A DNA stretch of 64,000 nucleotides, taken from Spartobacteria bacterium (GTDB lineage Bacteria > Verrucomicrobiota > Verrucomicrobiia > Chthoniobacterales > UBA10450). Positions 9,018 to 17,119 of this stretch are shown piece by piece. Location: the NCBI GenBank assembly GCA_003167555.1, contig PMSN01000008.1:31623-95622 (forward strand). The letters are read 5' to 3'. Every line of letters begins with the position of its first letter. The stretch's first letter is position 1. A program made the translations under genes and the position numbers. Under the pieces are notes generated by a model, which saw nothing but the letters and a program-made list of their open reading frames with translations, made no database searches and was not told where the DNA came from.

Positions 9018-9878
9018 ATGAAACGATCCACCATTCGCAGTCTTGGCCGGTTATTGCCGGGCCGTGTTCGCGAACGCGCCAAACGCCATTTCTTAAGACA
9101 ATCGATCGACCAGGTAAAAACCCGGTTCACGCTGGAGGAATCGCCCTCTGCCATCGTTTGCCGGGTTGATGATGCACTCTCCTTTTCGGCGCCCATCGCC
9201 TGCAAGAATGATCTGGTGCACTACACAACTTCGTTTGAAGGCCGGGCCGAATTTGCCGCGCTTTCGGATGCAGCGACATCCCAGGGCGGTGTCTTGTTCG
9301 ACGTCGGTGCGCATTGCGGTCTGATCTCCGCTCTCTGGTGTGCGGCGAAACCTCGCAATCGGGTTTTTAGTTTCGAGCCATCTCCTGCGCTAGTCCGGCG
9401 TTTGGCCGAAATCCGAGAGTTAAATCACTTCGACGATCGGATGAATATTAACCAGATCGGCATTGGGGAATCGAATGGCACCGCCGGGATGCTCATGGAC
9501 CCGGCCAGCGGTTTTGTCCAAAGCCGGCACTTCGATCATACGATGTGGTCGGTGCCCGAATCCATCGAGGTGGCGATCGAAAGCATCGAGGCTGCCTCTG
9601 TTCGCCTCAAAGTTATCCCGGATTTTATCAAGCTCGATATCGAAGGATACGAATACGAAGCGATCAAAGGATCCGCCTCATTTCTCTCCCAGCACAGGCC
9701 GGCGATATTCCTCGAGCTGCATTTGAATTACCTGGAGCAACGAAAGCTTTCTCCGAAAACCGTCGTCGAGCGTCTCCAGCAATGTGGTTACTCATTTTTC
9801 ACCTATGGAGGTACGGAGCTGAAAGAAGCGGATGTTTACGGCGCACCGCTCGCCATTTTCCACGTTGTGGCAAAGTAA
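9018..9878 (+). CDS. FkbM family methyltransferase
   Basis: About 286 residues. The SAM motif is VLFDVGAHCGLISALWCA, followed by the FkbM hallmark DFIKLDIEGYEYEAIKGS and a C-terminal PAIFLELHLNYL. The family O-methylates sugars and secondary metabolites. The start could be ATG 9018 or GTG 9006; both lie at the end of the acetyltransferase gene. With the upstream acetyltransferase it probably decorates the glycan. Confidence 0.8.
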   Translation: MKRSTIRSLGRLLPGRVRERAKRHFLRQSIDQVKTRFTLEESPSAIVCRVDDALSFSAPIACKNDLVHYTTSFEGRAEFAALSDAATSQGGVLFDVGAHCGLISALWCAAKPRNRVFSFEPSPALVRRLAEIRELNHFDDRMNINQIGIGESNGTAGMLMDPASGFVQSRHFDHTMWSVPESIEVAIESIEAASVRLKVIPDFIKLDIEGYEYEAIKGSASFLSQHRPAIFLELHLNYLEQRKLSPKTVVERLQQCGYSFFTYGGTELKEADVYGAPLAIFHVVAK

Positions 9879-9914
9879 GAAGAACGAAGGCGACCTCGTT
9901 CGCGATAATCCAAC

Positions 9915-11732
9915 ATGTGCGGGATCGCAGCTCACTTCAATTCTAACGGCCGCGCGACGCCGCTCGATCTCGAGCTGATTCACCATCGCGGTCCGGACTC
10001 GCGTGGCGAATGGACTTCGCCGGACGGCCGCTGCTGGCTGGGCAGCACGCGGCTGGCGATTGTCGATCTTTCGCCGACGGGCGCGCAGCCGATGACAGAC
10101 CCTGCCACGGGAAACGTGATCGTGGCGAACGGCGAGATCTACAATCACCGATCGGTACGCGAGCGCATCGGTCCAGGCGTGGCTTGGCGCGGCACGAGCG
10201 ATACCGAGACACTCTTGCAGGGTTACGCGCGCTGGGGCCGCGACGTGGTGAACCATCTCAAGGGAATGTTCGCCTTCGCCATCTACGACGCCGGGCGGGC
10301 GGAATTATTTTTGGCGCGAGATCGGCTCGGGATAAAGCCGCTCTACTTCACCGCGGACGCCATCGGCTTTCGTGCGGCGTCGGAAGTTCGGATGCTCATC
10401 GATGGACCGCAATCCATCACGGCGAAATCTATTTCCGGTTATCTGCAATGGGGCGCCTGCCCGGAGCGCAATCTTCTCTACTCAAATATTCGTGTTTTGC
10501 CGGCGGGCCACGCCCTGATGATCGGCCCCGAGGGGCAAATGAAGACATGGCGATACTGGCCGGCGCGCGACGCGTTTATTTCTTCGACCGATAATCTTGT
10601 TCGAGAATTGCGCAGCCTGATCGACAAGGCGGTCGATGAGCATCTGCTCTCCGACGTGCCGGTCGCGAGTTTCCTGAGCGGAGGAATCGACTCTTCGATC
10701 GTAACCGCGATCGCTGCTCAAAAACTCGAGAAGAAATTAAAGACATTCTCCGTTGGTTTCGACATCGCGGAATTTGATGAGACCGCGATCGCACAAGAGA
10801 TCGCGGATCGTTACGGGACCGAGCATCACCGGATCCAACTTTCGCAGGAAGAAGTGATTCACTCCGTGACCGAAGCGGTCGAGAAACTTGATTTGCCGTC
10901 GGTCGACGCGATCAACACCTACATCGTGTCGCGCGCGGTCGCGTCTCACGGAGTAAAGGTGGCGCTGTCAGGACTCGGCGGCGACGAACTGTTCGGCGGT
11001 TATCCCAGTTTCCGCGATGTCCCGCGGCTGAAGCTGATCGCACGGTTGCCGCGCGCATTGCGCAGGGTGCTTGGCGCGGCGGCCAGCTTGGGCGAGCGAC
11101 TGGCCGATCTTCCCGGCAATCTCGACGCAGGCGAGCTGGCCAGATGGCGCCGCCGGTTTTTCAGCGATGAGATGATCCGATGCGCCGGACTTCCGAACGC
11201 GTCTGCTCCATTCGAATGCCCGGTCGCGTTGCCCGACGATTTCGCGCGAATCAGTTGGGCGGAACTCACGGGCTACCTGCGTCGCATGCTGCTGCGCGAC
11301 GCGGACCAAATGAGCATGGCCGTTTCGCTCGAGCTGCGCGTCCCGTTCCTCGATCACGAGTTGGTCGAGTACGTGCTGGGACTTCCCGCGGCGGCGAAGA
11401 AAAAATATCCGGGCGTGAAAGGCCTGCTCGTTGAAGCGTGCCGCGATCTCCTACCTTCTTCCGTTTACGAACGTCCCAAGGCCGGTTTCGTTTTGCCGAT
11501 GAAGCACTGGATGCATGGGCCGCTCGCTGCGTTTGTAAACGAAGGACTTCGCGAAACGACCGCGCGCCAGTTGCTGCCGGAAACTTTCGTCGACGAAATG
11601 AACGAAGCATTTCGGCGCGAGCGTCTTCATTGGACGCGATTGTGGAGCCTCGTGGTGCTGGGCCATTATGCGAAGCGGCGGCAGCTAGTTCGCTCTCCGG
11701 ATGAAAATCCTGCGATCCATTCACACAGTTAA
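9915..11732 (+). CDS. asnB: asparagine synthase (glutamine-hydrolysing) / amidotransferase
   Basis: A 605-residue class II glutamine amidotransferase. Cys2 follows the initiator Met (MCGIAAHF) as the glutaminase nucleophile, with HRGPDSRG and NGEIYNH as further glutaminase signatures. The synthetase domain has the PP-loop SFLSGGIDSSIVTA and GLGGDELFGGYP. AsnB paralogues inside polysaccharide clusters often amidate sugar uronates or amino-acid substituents instead of making free asparagine, so the physiological role is uncertain. Its 3' end overlaps the next glycosyltransferase by 32 bp. Confidence 0.88.
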   Translation: MCGIAAHFNSNGRATPLDLELIHHRGPDSRGEWTSPDGRCWLGSTRLAIVDLSPTGAQPMTDPATGNVIVANGEIYNHRSVRERIGPGVAWRGTSDTETLLQGYARWGRDVVNHLKGMFAFAIYDAGRAELFLARDRLGIKPLYFTADAIGFRAASEVRMLIDGPQSITAKSISGYLQWGACPERNLLYSNIRVLPAGHALMIGPEGQMKTWRYWPARDAFISSTDNLVRELRSLIDKAVDEHLLSDVPVASFLSGGIDSSIVTAIAAQKLEKKLKTFSVGFDIAEFDETAIAQEIADRYGTEHHRIQLSQEEVIHSVTEAVEKLDLPSVDAINTYIVSRAVASHGVKVALSGLGGDELFGGYPSFRDVPRLKLIARLPRALRRVLGAAASLGERLADLPGNLDAGELARWRRRFFSDEMIRCAGLPNASAPFECPVALPDDFARISWAELTGYLRRMLLRDADQMSMAVSLELRVPFLDHELVEYVLGLPAAAKKKYPGVKGLLVEACRDLLPSSVYERPKAGFVLPMKHWMHGPLAAFVNEGLRETTARQLLPETFVDEMNEAFRRERLHWTRLWSLVVLGHYAKRRQLVRSPDENPAIHSHS

Positions 11733-12861
11733 TCCCGCGCTCGGCGGTCCGATCGAGTCCGTGAAGCAATCGTCCGCCCTTCTCTCCCGGCGTGGGCACG
11801 TCGTGGAAATCATTTCGCTCGATGCGCCGGATGATCCCTGGGTGCGCGAGTCTCCGGTGCCGGTTCATGCGCTGGGTCCCGGCCGTGGTGGTTACGGATA
11901 CGCGCCCCGGTTTTCCGATTGGATCAAGCAGCGGCACGCCGATTACGACGCAGTGATTGTGCATGGCATCTGGCAATACAACAGCTTAGGCGTCTGGCGC
12001 GCCTTGCGCGGAACCGCGACGCCCTATTTTGTTTTTCCGCACGGCATGCTCGATCCGTGGTTTAAGCGCACTTATCCGCTCAAACATATTAAGAAATTAC
12101 TCTATTGGCCGTGGGCCGAATATCGCGTGTTGCGCGATGCGGCGGCCGTCCTTTTTACCTCGGAGGAGGAACGCCGTTTGGCTCGCGAATCTTTCTCGCT
12201 CTACCGTTGCAAGGAAGTCGTGGTGAATTACGGCACCGCCGCGCCCGCGCTGGATTTGGAAAGTGCGCGGGAAGATTTCTTCCGGGATTTTCCCAAACTC
12301 CGCGGGCAGCATTTTCTTCTCTTCCTCGGTCGTCTCCACGTGAAGAAAGGCTGCGACATTCTGATCGAAGCATTCGCCGCGCTTCTCAGTTCCTCTGGCC
12401 GGAATGCGCCCCTCCATCTGGTCCTCGCCGGCCCCTGCGCCGATGCAGAATACTTGCTCCACTTGAAACAGCTGGTCGCGGCCGCCACAAAAGATGACGG
12501 CTCAATCACGTTCACCGGCATGCTGACTGGCAATCGAAAATGGGGCGCCTTCAGCGCCGCGGAGGCGTTTGTCCTGCCGTCTCACCAGGAGAATTTCGGA
12601 ATCGCCGTCGCCGAAGCCCTATCTTGCGGGACGCCGGTGCTCATCTCGAACAAGGTGAACATCTGGCGCGAAATTGAGGCGGACCAAGCGGGCTATGTTG
12701 AAAATGACGACCTCGCTGGGACCACGGCCTTGCTCAAACGCTGGGTTGCCACCGCGGCCGATATTCGGGTGGCGATGCAAAAGAACGCGAAGGAATGTTT
12801 CGCCCGCCGCTTCGAAATCGAGCGCGCCACTGATTCCTTACTGAAGGTTCTGCATCCGTGA
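11701..12861 (+). CDS. glycosyltransferase family 4
   Basis: A 386-residue GT4 protein. The N-terminus MKILRSIHTVNPALGGPIES contains the GGP acceptor loop. FVFPHGMLDPWFKRTYPLKH is typical of Verrucomicrobia/cyanobacterial GT4 members. The C-terminal domain shows FLLFLGRLHVKKGCDILIEA and the E-x7-E motif ENFGIAVAEALSCGTP. The start at ATG 11701 overlaps asnB by 32 bp. Confidence 0.87.
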   Translation: MKILRSIHTVNPALGGPIESVKQSSALLSRRGHVVEIISLDAPDDPWVRESPVPVHALGPGRGGYGYAPRFSDWIKQRHADYDAVIVHGIWQYNSLGVWRALRGTATPYFVFPHGMLDPWFKRTYPLKHIKKLLYWPWAEYRVLRDAAAVLFTSEEERRLARESFSLYRCKEVVVNYGTAAPALDLESAREDFFRDFPKLRGQHFLLFLGRLHVKKGCDILIEAFAALLSSSGRNAPLHLVLAGPCADAEYLLHLKQLVAAATKDDGSITFTGMLTGNRKWGAFSAAEAFVLPSHQENFGIAVAEALSCGTPVLISNKVNIWREIEADQAGYVENDDLAGTTALLKRWVATAADIRVAMQKNAKECFARRFEIERATDSLLKVLHP

Positions 12862-12920
12862 AAATCCGTCCTCATCTGTGGCTGCCTTTCTGCTTTGGAA
12901 CGTTTACCCTTTGATTTCCG

Positions 12921-13475
12921 ATGGAACAGAAAACACCGGTAAAGTTTGAGCAAAGCGTGGCGCAGGAATCGCCCTGGTCGTCCGGCGACCGGGCGTTGCG
13001 CTTACTCTGGGAATTTTGCTGGTTCGTCTTTTGCGTCTGGACGCCCAAGCCTGCCAACCCGTGGCGCCTTTTCTGGCTCGATGTCTTTGGCGCGAAGATC
13101 GAGGGCAAGCCGTTCGTGCATCAACGCGCGCGCATTGCCATCCCATGGCACTTGACTTTGCGCGACCGCGCCTGCCTCGGCGATCGCGCGAATGCCTACT
13201 CGTTAGGCGAAATTGAAATCGGGGCGCGCGCCACCGTCGCGCAGGAAGTTTATCTCAGCACCGGCAGCCATGATTTTTCGCACCCCGCGCTCCAATTAGT
13301 CACGGCGAAGATCACCATCGGCGACGATGCGTTTGTCGGGGCGCGCGCTTTCATCATGCCAGGCGTGGTGATCGGCGCGCGCAGCGTCATCGGCGCTTGT
13401 TCGGTCGTGACCAAGGACATTCCGCCCGACGTTTTCGCGGCCGGGAATCCCTGCAAAGTTCTCCGGCCGCGATGA
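12921..13475 (+). CDS. WcaF-like colanic-acid-type acetyltransferase
   Basis: A 184-residue hexapeptide acetyltransferase. Typical family segments are the Trp-rich N-terminus (LWEFCWFVFCVWTPKPANPW), ARIAIPWHLTLRDRACLGD, the active-site region LSTGSHDFSHPALQLVTAKI, then IGDDAFVGARAFIMPGV and FAAGNPCKVLRPR. This matches WcaF-type enzymes that acetylate exopolysaccharide sugars. It follows the glycosyltransferase after 59 bp and overlaps the next gene by 4 bp. A TCGTTAGGC nonamer is at 13200. Confidence 0.82.
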   Translation: MEQKTPVKFEQSVAQESPWSSGDRALRLLWEFCWFVFCVWTPKPANPWRLFWLDVFGAKIEGKPFVHQRARIAIPWHLTLRDRACLGDRANAYSLGEIEIGARATVAQEVYLSTGSHDFSHPALQLVTAKITIGDDAFVGARAFIMPGVVIGARSVIGACSVVTKDIPPDVFAAGNPCKVLRPR

Positions 13476-14335
13476 GTGGGCGCGTCCCGGTCTCGGTCCT
13501 GGTGCCGATCCGAAACGAAGCCGCGAATCTTCCCCGTTGCCTGGAATCCGTGCGTTGGGCCGATGAGATCATCGTGATCGATTCGCAGAGCACGGATGGA
13601 TCGAGCGCGATCGCCCAGGAACATGGCGCGCAAGTGGTGCAATTCCATTTCAACGGGACCTGGCCGAAGAAAAAGAATTGGGCGCTCGAAAACCTGCCGT
13701 TCCGAAACGAATGGGTCTTCATTCTCGACGCCGACGAAGAGTTGCCGCCCGCGGCGCAGGATGAGTTTGCCCGCGTGATCGCGAACGCCGGTGAGATTGC
13801 AGGTTACTGGATCAATCGGCGTTTCATGTTCATGGGGAAATGGCTCCGGCATTCTTATTATCCGAATTGGAACTTGCGTCTCTTTCGGCATTCGTTAGGC
13901 CGCTACGAGAAACTGACCGACGCGAATACCCACAGCGGTGACAATGAAGTGCACGAGCATGTCATCGTGCAGGGACCGACCGGGCGGTTGCGCGTCGAGA
14001 TGGATCATTACGCTTTTCCTTCCGTGGAAGTTTTTGTCGAGAAGCACAACCGCTATTCCAACTGGGAAGCGCGCGTCTCGGCCGATCGACAGCTCTCCGG
14101 CAGCGCCGCGCAGATCAGCAGCGGTCACGTCGAACGGCGCCGGAAACTGAAGCAGCTCTCGCAGCGTTTGCCTTTCCGGCCGCTCCTGCGCTTCTGCTAC
14201 ATTTACATCTGGCAAAAAGGTTTTCTCGATGGACGCGAGGGTTACTACTTCGCCCGGCTGCACGCGGTGTATGAATTCCTTTCCGTCGCGAAAACCTACG
14301 AGCTGACCCGGACAAGTCCGGCGCCGGAGAAATAG
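13472..14335 (+). CDS. glycosyltransferase family 2 (WaaE-like)
   Basis: A 287-residue GT2 enzyme. ATG 13472 overlaps the previous stop. The N-terminal nucleotide-binding pattern is VSVLVPIRNEAANLPRCLES, followed by IDSQSTDGS and the metal-binding DAD in FILDADEELPP. The C-terminal WLRHSYYPNWNLRLFRHSLG and NEVHEHVIVQG segments match the lipopolysaccharide-core heptose glucosyltransferase subfamily. The gene sits five bases ahead of the WcaI-like gene. Confidence 0.85.
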   Translation: MSGRVPVSVLVPIRNEAANLPRCLESVRWADEIIVIDSQSTDGSSAIAQEHGAQVVQFHFNGTWPKKKNWALENLPFRNEWVFILDADEELPPAAQDEFARVIANAGEIAGYWINRRFMFMGKWLRHSYYPNWNLRLFRHSLGRYEKLTDANTHSGDNEVHEHVIVQGPTGRLRVEMDHYAFPSVEVFVEKHNRYSNWEARVSADRQLSGSAAQISSGHVERRRKLKQLSQRLPFRPLLRFCYIYIWQKGFLDGREGYYFARLHAVYEFLSVAKTYELTRTSPAPEK

Positions 14336-14340
14336 CCGCG

Positions 14341-15564
14341 ATGCGCGCGATCGTCTGGGGAATTAACTACGCGCCGGAGTTTACCGGCATCGCGCCGCAC
14401 AATGTCGCGCTCTGCGAATTCCTCCACGCCCGCGGAGTTGACGTCTCGATGGTGACCGCCTTCGCTTACTACCCGTCGTGGGAAAAACGAGCGGAAGACC
14501 GCAGCCATCTTTATCGCACCGACGTGATCAACGACGTGCCAGTGTATCGCTGCTGGCAATTTGTGCCTGCGCGCGTCTCCGCGTTGAAACGCATTTTCCA
14601 CGAAGCCAGCTTCGTCTTCATCTCGACGCTGCGTGCGCTCGCGCTGCCGCGCGCCGATGTTTACGTGCTCGTTTCACCGCCCTTGTTGCTCGGCGTGGCC
14701 GGATGGCTCGTCGGAAAAATCAAACGCGCGCCGTTCGTTTTTCATGTCCAGGACATGCAACCCGATGCGGCCGTCGGTCTCGGAATGTTGAAGGCGAACT
14801 GGTTTACCCAGGCTTTGTATGCGCTGGAGGCTTTCGCTTATCGGAAGGCGGCGCGCGTTTCGGGAATCACGCAGGGAATGCTGAAAAGTTTCCGCGCGAA
14901 AGGCGTCGCTGACGCGAAGCTCATCTATTTCCCAAATGCGATTGCCTTGGGCGACAGCACTCCGCCGCCACAACGCGGCGAATTTCGGGATCGGCACGGC
15001 TTCGCGCGGGCGGAGTTCCTCGCCGTTTACGCTGGAAATCTGGGCATGAAACAAGGACTCGATGTCTTGCTGGAGACCGCGCCGTTGCTGTGCGATCGGT
15101 GCATTCGCATCGTCATCTGCGGGGACGGCGCGCAGCGCGAATCTTTAGTGCGGCGCGTGCGCGAAATGAAGCTGCCGAATGTGAGCATGCTTCCTTTGCA
15201 AGCGGGCCGCGATTATCGCGCTCTCCTCGTCGATGCGGATCTCTGTTTCATCACGCAGCAGGCCGGCTCCGGTAATTCCTTTTTTCCGAGCAAGCTGCTT
15301 GGCTTGCTCGCGGAAGCGAAACCGGTTGTCACCGTGGCGGCGCCGGAATGCGAGCTGGCCCTCTCGCTCGTGGAAGGAAAGTTCGGCGTCAACGTGCCGC
15401 CGGGCCGTCCGCAGGAGCTGGCTGATTTGCTCGATTCCCTCGTCAACGATCCGGAGCGCCTCGCCGAATACGGCGCGGCCGGCCGCCATTACGTGCAGCA
15501 GTTCGAGAAGAATCGCGTCCTGGAAAAATTCGCCGAAGAATTGGAGTCGTTAGGCAAGGCCTAG
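14341..15564 (+). CDS. WcaI-like glycosyltransferase family 4
   Basis: A 407-residue protein with the WcaI-type opening (IVWGINYAPEFTGIAPHNVA) and FVFHVQDMQPDAAVGLGML, a conserved block of that family. The donor domain has LAVYAGNLGMKQGLDVLLE and NSFFPSKLLGLLAEAKPVV, where WcaI members use an FPSK-x-LE-type motif instead of the classical E-x7-E. The stop TAG overlaps the convergent stop of the next gene on a CTAG at 15561-15564. It probably adds an early sugar in a colanic-acid-like repeat. Confidence 0.83.
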   Translation: MRAIVWGINYAPEFTGIAPHNVALCEFLHARGVDVSMVTAFAYYPSWEKRAEDRSHLYRTDVINDVPVYRCWQFVPARVSALKRIFHEASFVFISTLRALALPRADVYVLVSPPLLLGVAGWLVGKIKRAPFVFHVQDMQPDAAVGLGMLKANWFTQALYALEAFAYRKAARVSGITQGMLKSFRAKGVADAKLIYFPNAIALGDSTPPPQRGEFRDRHGFARAEFLAVYAGNLGMKQGLDVLLETAPLLCDRCIRIVICGDGAQRESLVRRVREMKLPNVSMLPLQAGRDYRALLVDADLCFITQQAGSGNSFFPSKLLGLLAEAKPVVTVAAPECELALSLVEGKFGVNVPPGRPQELADLLDSLVNDPERLAEYGAAGRHYVQQFEKNRVLEKFAEELESLGKA

Positions 15565-16970
15565 TACGCCGTCCGCGGCGGGACGATCAGGTGCGCGAAG
15601 GTGCGCAGGATGATTCCGCACTCGAGCGAGAGATTCCAGTTTTCCAGATACTCGATGTCGCAGGCGACGCGCTTCTGGATATCGGCGCTGTTGCGCGCTT
15701 CGCCGCGGAAGCCGCGCACTTGCGCCAGGCCGGTAATGCCCGGCTTCACGAAAGCGCGCACGTGATAATTCGCCATCAGCTGGGAGAACTGGTTGTTGTG
15801 CTCGATCAGGTGTGGGCGCGGGCCGACGATGCTCATGTCGCCGAGAAGGACATTCCAGAATTGCGGCACTTCATCGATGCTCAGTTTGCGGAACCACTTT
15901 CCCAGGGGATAAATGCGCGCGTCGCCTTGTTCAGCCTGGCGTGCCTCTTCTTCGTGGTCCGGCCGCATCGTCCGAAACTTGTAGATCTTGAAGCGCCGGT
16001 TTTGCATGCCGGCCCGCGTCTGCAGATGGAAAAGCGGACCGGGCGATTGGATTCGTTGCGCGATCCAGACAATCGCGGTGAGGATGGGAAACACGAACAG
16101 CATCACGGGCAGCGAAATCGCGATATCGATGGCGCGCTTGAAAAAACGGTTGAGCGGATTTTCCAACGGCTCTTCCCGCAGGCCAATGAAGCGGAAGCCA
16201 TCGTCTTCGAAGTGCGTCACGGGATGGCGCAGTTTCTCCTCGAGATCGCTCACAATGAGGAGCCGCACGCCGAGATGATCGCACACACTGATGATGTGAC
16301 GGTTGATCTCGGTGAAGAGCGGGAACTCGAGCATAATGATCTGCGTGATCCCGCGCTCGACGATGATCTTTTCGAGCTCGTCGGAATTGCCCAGGACCGG
16401 AATGCCATCCTCCGTCTTTTCAATTTGCTCGTCGCAAACCAGGCCGACCGTGCGCAATCCGATATCGGCTTTGCGCCGCAGCCAGGCGCGGAGTTGCGCC
16501 GCCTTTGCGGTCGAGCCGACAAGGAGAGTTTTTTCTTCGCGGGAACCGGTGAAGATTCGCCGCGCCAAAAAGGACGGGAGATAATGATGCGAGAAGAGCA
16601 GGGCGACGTAGAGCCACGGCACGAAGTTGAAGAAGAAAATGCGCGAGATGAATGCGTCCTTCGTCGCGATCAAATAAAGGACGAGGGTGCCGATGCTGGC
16701 GAAAGTTTGCCGCAGGCTCAGCCGATGCTGGCGCAACAGTTCGTTCTGGAGGAAATAATTTTTCGATCCGTCCCGGCTGAGCGACTCGACCGTCATGCCC
16801 AGCACGAGCAATCCGCAATACATGCTGTAACGTCGCCAGGTCCATTCCGCGCCGCCGGAGGAATAAAACGTGATCATGACCCAGACGCCGAACCAGAAGA
16901 GGATCGCCACGAGCACGATCTGGCAAAGCAGGAAAACTCGGTAGAGACCCTGCGTTCGTTGCGTAACCAT
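15561..16970 (-). CDS. undecaprenyl-phosphate sugar phosphotransferase (WcaJ-like)
   Basis: This is the initiating enzyme: it transfers a sugar-1-phosphate from UDP-sugar to undecaprenyl phosphate. It has 469 residues, with four to five N-terminal membrane helices, a Rossmann-like CoA-binding region (residues about 150-250, TLLVGSTAKAAQLRAWL), and a C-terminal bacterial sugar transferase domain. That domain shows SPGPLFHLQTRAGMQNRRFK, YKFRTM, KLSIDEVPQFWNVLLGDMS, VGPRPH and KPGITGLAQVRGFRGE. It converges on the WcaI-like gene and is read alone toward the cluster. It most likely starts the lipid-linked repeat built by the upstream glycosyltransferases. Confidence 0.9.
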   Translation of the reverse strand: MVTQRTQGLYRVFLLCQIVLVAILFWFGVWVMITFYSSGGAEWTWRRYSMYCGLLVLGMTVESLSRDGSKNYFLQNELLRQHRLSLRQTFASIGTLVLYLIATKDAFISRIFFFNFVPWLYVALLFSHHYLPSFLARRIFTGSREEKTLLVGSTAKAAQLRAWLRRKADIGLRTVGLVCDEQIEKTEDGIPVLGNSDELEKIIVERGITQIIMLEFPLFTEINRHIISVCDHLGVRLLIVSDLEEKLRHPVTHFEDDGFRFIGLREEPLENPLNRFFKRAIDIAISLPVMLFVFPILTAIVWIAQRIQSPGPLFHLQTRAGMQNRRFKIYKFRTMRPDHEEEARQAEQGDARIYPLGKWFRKLSIDEVPQFWNVLLGDMSIVGPRPHLIEHNNQFSQLMANYHVRAFVKPGITGLAQVRGFRGEARNSADIQKRVACDIEYLENWNLSLECGIILRTFAHLIVPPRTAY

Positions 16971-17073
16971 GATTATTCGCGAATGCCGAGGCTGAGAGTA
17001 CGCGATGGCCGTCTGCGTTCAACTCGTGGTAAAACGGGGATGGTCATACGACTCTTCGGGGCAAGAGCGCCGG

Positions 17074-17101
17074 TTGACTTAAATAGCTATTCCCATACCA
17101 C
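17074..17101 (+). promoter_or_regulatory. weak candidate promoter before the ligase/TPR gene
   Basis: The 149-bp gap between the divergent WcaJ-like gene and the ligase gene holds TTGACT at 17074 and a poor -10 (TACCAC, 17096) 16 bp later, just before the ATG at 17120. The -35 is good but the -10 is weak, so this is tentative. Nothing else was seen in the gap. Confidence 0.25.
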
Positions 17102-17119
17102 CACGATGCCCACAGCCTG

